A DNA stretch of 64,000 nucleotides from assembly GCF_003330845.1 (NCBI RefSeq), contig NZ_CP026121.1:3639501-3703500 (forward strand), written 5' to 3'. The translations under genes and the position numbers were made by a program. Source of the DNA: Streptomyces sp. Go-475 (GTDB taxonomy: Bacteria > Actinomycetota > Actinomycetes > Streptomycetales > Streptomycetaceae). Positions 62,583 to 64,000 of the stretch are shown piece by piece (positions within the stretch are counted from its first letter, which is position 1; each line of letters begins with the position of its first letter). The notes under the pieces were generated by a model, which saw nothing but the letters and a program-made list of their open reading frames with translations, was not told the origin of the DNA and did no database searches.

Positions 62583-63347
62583 AACGCTGACGCCCGCCAG
62601 CCACCCCCCGTCGATCACGAACGGCTGCCCCGTGATGTACGACGAGTCCTCCGACGTGAGGAACAGCGCGAGCCTGGCCACCTCCTCCGGCTGCCCGACC
62701 CGCCCCAGCGGCACCAGCTTGCGGTACAGCCGGTCGAGGCCCTTCGCGCTCTCCTCCGGATCGGCGTCCGGGTCGAGCCGCGCCGGGTTGGACATCGCCG
62801 TGTCGACGGCCCCCGGGCAGACGGCGTTCACGCGTATCCCCCGCCCGGCCAGTTCCAGGGCGGCGACCCGGGTCAGCCCGAGCACGGCGTGCTTGGTCGC
62901 CGCGTAGGAACCCACCCCCGCCATCCCGGTCAGGCCGGTGCAGGACGCGGTGTTGACGATCGTGCCTCCGTCGGCCATCTGCGGGGCGACCGTACGGATG
63001 CCCAGGAAGCAGCCCACCTGGTTGACCTGGACGACCTGCATGAACTCGTCGAGGGGCGTGTCGAGGAGGGAGTTGAAGCGCAGGATGCCGGCGTTGTTGA
63101 CGAGCCCGTCCAGGCGGCCGTAGGCGTCCTTGGTCGCGGCGACAGCAGCCTGCCAGTCGTCCTCCCGGCCGACGTCGAGATGGACGTACCGCGCGCCGAT
63201 CTCCTTGGCGAGGGCCTCGCCGCAGTCGTCGAGGACGTCGGCGACGACCACCCGGGCGCCCTCGGCCGCGAACAGCCGGGCCTCCTGCTCGCCCTGGCCG
63301 CGGGCGGCGCCGGTGATGATGACGACCCGTCCGTCGAGCTTGCCCAT
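62577..63347 (-). CDS. Short-chain dehydrogenase/reductase (SDR)
   Basis: A 256-residue classical SDR. VVIITGAARGQGEQEA (TGxxxGxG), VVVADVLDD, LVNNAGI, NTASCTG (catalytic Ser region) and SYAATKHAVLG (YxxxK) are all standard. A GGGAG stands five bases before ATG 63347. It follows the partial LLM gene by nine bases and ends inside the operator region of the next operon. Likely a 3-oxoacyl- or hydroxysteroid-type dehydrogenase of the same catabolic cluster. Confidence 0.92.
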   Translation of the reverse strand: MGKLDGRVVIITGAARGQGEQEARLFAAEGARVVVADVLDDCGEALAKEIGARYVHLDVGREDDWQAAVAATKDAYGRLDGLVNNAGILRFNSLLDTPLDEFMQVVQVNQVGCFLGIRTVAPQMADGGTIVNTASCTGLTGMAGVGSYAATKHAVLGLTRVAALELAGRGIRVNAVCPGAVDTAMSNPARLDPDADPEESAKGLDRLYRKLVPLGRVGQPEEVARLALFLTSEDSSYITGQPFVIDGGWLAGVSVI

Positions 63348-63356
63348 GGCTCTCCC

Positions 63357-64000
63357 TCACAGCTCGGGGGCGACCTCGGCGCCGAACGCCGCGATCTGGT
63401 CGGTGAGTTCGGCACGGCTCCGGCTGCGGAAACGCACCTGGATCTGGTCCACGCCCATCGCCCGGTACGCCCGCAGCGACTCGGCGAGCACCCGCGGACG
63501 GCCGGTGAGGGTGCGGCGGCCCACGTCCCAGCCGGGGGTGCCGACGTACAGCGGCTCGGTGATCGCGCCCACGGTGAACGGCCCCCGCGCCTCCGCCCGT
63601 TCGCGCAGCTCCCGGATCCGCGCGAGCTGCGCGGGCAGCCGGTCCCTGGGGTCCCCCTGCGGGAGCCAGCCGTCGCCCTTGAGCGCGGCCCGGCGTACGG
63701 CGGCGGGCGAGGAGCCGCCGACCCACAGGGGTACGCGTTCCTGCGCGGGGCGGGGCCGCTGCCCGAGGCCCTCGAAGTCGTACCGCTTGCCGTGGTGCTC
63801 GGGGAACTCGTCCGGTCCGAGAGCGGCGCGCAGGGCGTCGAGGCACTCGTCGAGCACCGGCCCGCGCTGCCGGAAGTCCACGCCCAGGGCCTCGAACTCC
63901 TCCCGGACGTGTCCGGCGCCCACCCCGAGGACGAGCCGGCCGCCGCTGAGGTGGTCGAGGGTGGCGTACTGCTTGGCGGTGAGCAGCGGGTGCCGCAGTC
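63357..64000 (-). CDS. LLM-class F420-dependent oxidoreductase (N-terminus outside window)
   Basis: The frame is open to the window edge and reads ...KQYATLDHLSGGRLVLGVGAGHVREEF..., the LLM signature. Downstream come VPLWVGGSSPAAVRRAALKGDGWLP and a C-terminal helix region to AEVAPEL. About 214 residues are visible. The first gene of the minus-strand cluster as seen here, nine bases upstream of the SDR gene. Confidence 0.88.
   Translation of the reverse strand, partial: LRHPLLTAKQYATLDHLSGGRLVLGVGAGHVREEFEALGVDFRQRGPVLDECLDALRAALGPDEFPEHHGKRYDFEGLGQRPRPAQERVPLWVGGSSPAAVRRAALKGDGWLPQGDPRDRLPAQLARIRELRERAEARGPFTVGAITEPLYVGTPGWDVGRRTLTGRPRVLAESLRAYRAMGVDQIQVRFRSRSRAELTDQIAAFGAEVAPEL

Overview
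The window is high-GC actinobacterial DNA and almost certainly a Streptomyces chromosome. Genes start with GTG or TTG as often as with ATG, and many carry strong GGAGG-type ribosome sites or look leaderless. The gene content is typical of the genus: two XRE/DUF397 pairs, a GPP34 protein, a DUF574 methyltransferase, a DUF5937-type regulator, the fused FO synthase FbiC with several F420-type oxidoreductases, and secreted xylan-degrading enzymes. I recognise about 58 protein genes and no tRNA, rRNA, CRISPR array or insertion sequence.

Layout. 1-4.8 kb: the end of an unknown gene, then a minus-strand operon (metallo-beta-lactamase fold hydrolase, MFS exporter, fumarylacetoacetase-family hydrolase) facing a TetR gene across a 28-bp dyad. 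4.86-10.34 kb: a complete beta-glucoside phosphotransferase (PTS) module. The minus-strand operon runs EIIBCA permease, GH1 6-phospho-beta-glucosidase, LicT/BglG antiterminator and a stand-alone EIIB-like protein; a plus-strand HPr gene diverges from it. Each arm has its own promoter and a leader in which a ribonucleic antiterminator (RAT) overlaps an intrinsic terminator, so one antiterminator appears to gate both arms. 10.4-16.5 kb: LysE exporter, secreted beta-rich protein, MFS drug exporter, reductase, phosphotransferase and a secreted RTX-type calcium-binding protein. 16.7-18.1 kb: GH11 xylanase and CE4 deacetylase, both secreted, in one operon.

18.2-27 kb: mostly regulators with their targets (MarR, DUF5937/ArsR-type with a divergent MFS, MerR), glutathione peroxidase, the first XRE/DUF397 pair and GPP34. 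27.3-32.3 kb: a D,D-carboxypeptidase with a very long acidic repeat-rich cytoplasmic N-terminus, and a large membrane protein. 32.3-37 kb: an alpha/beta-barrel-like protein and an SDR around a CTGACG-N3-CGTCAG operator, a sodium:solute symporter and an ADP-ribosylglycohydrolase. 37.1-40.7 kb: a toxin-antitoxin-like overlapping pair, an HTH protein, an RsbW-like kinase, the second XRE/DUF397 pair and a 45-codon gene. 40.8-47.6 kb: a STAND-type ATPase with TPRs, small membrane proteins, an L,D-transpeptidase-like protein without its cysteine, and a GT2/GtrA/polytopic membrane-protein group.

47.6-57.7 kb: FbiC, an F420-type LLM oxidoreductase, a Tat-exported PHP hydrolase, a lipoprotein, an exonuclease/phosphatase-family protein, a frameshifted deazaflavin-dependent nitroreductase and an XRE-P-loop-repeat protein. 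58-64 kb: a minus-strand catabolic cluster (LLM, SDR, LLM, amidohydrolase, aldehyde dehydrogenase). Its internal promoter is bracketed by two copies of the same CTGACG-N3-CGTCAG operator seen at 33.2 kb, so the two loci are probably one regulon. The only gap above 300 bp (9576-10066) is filled by the two RAT leaders and their promoters.
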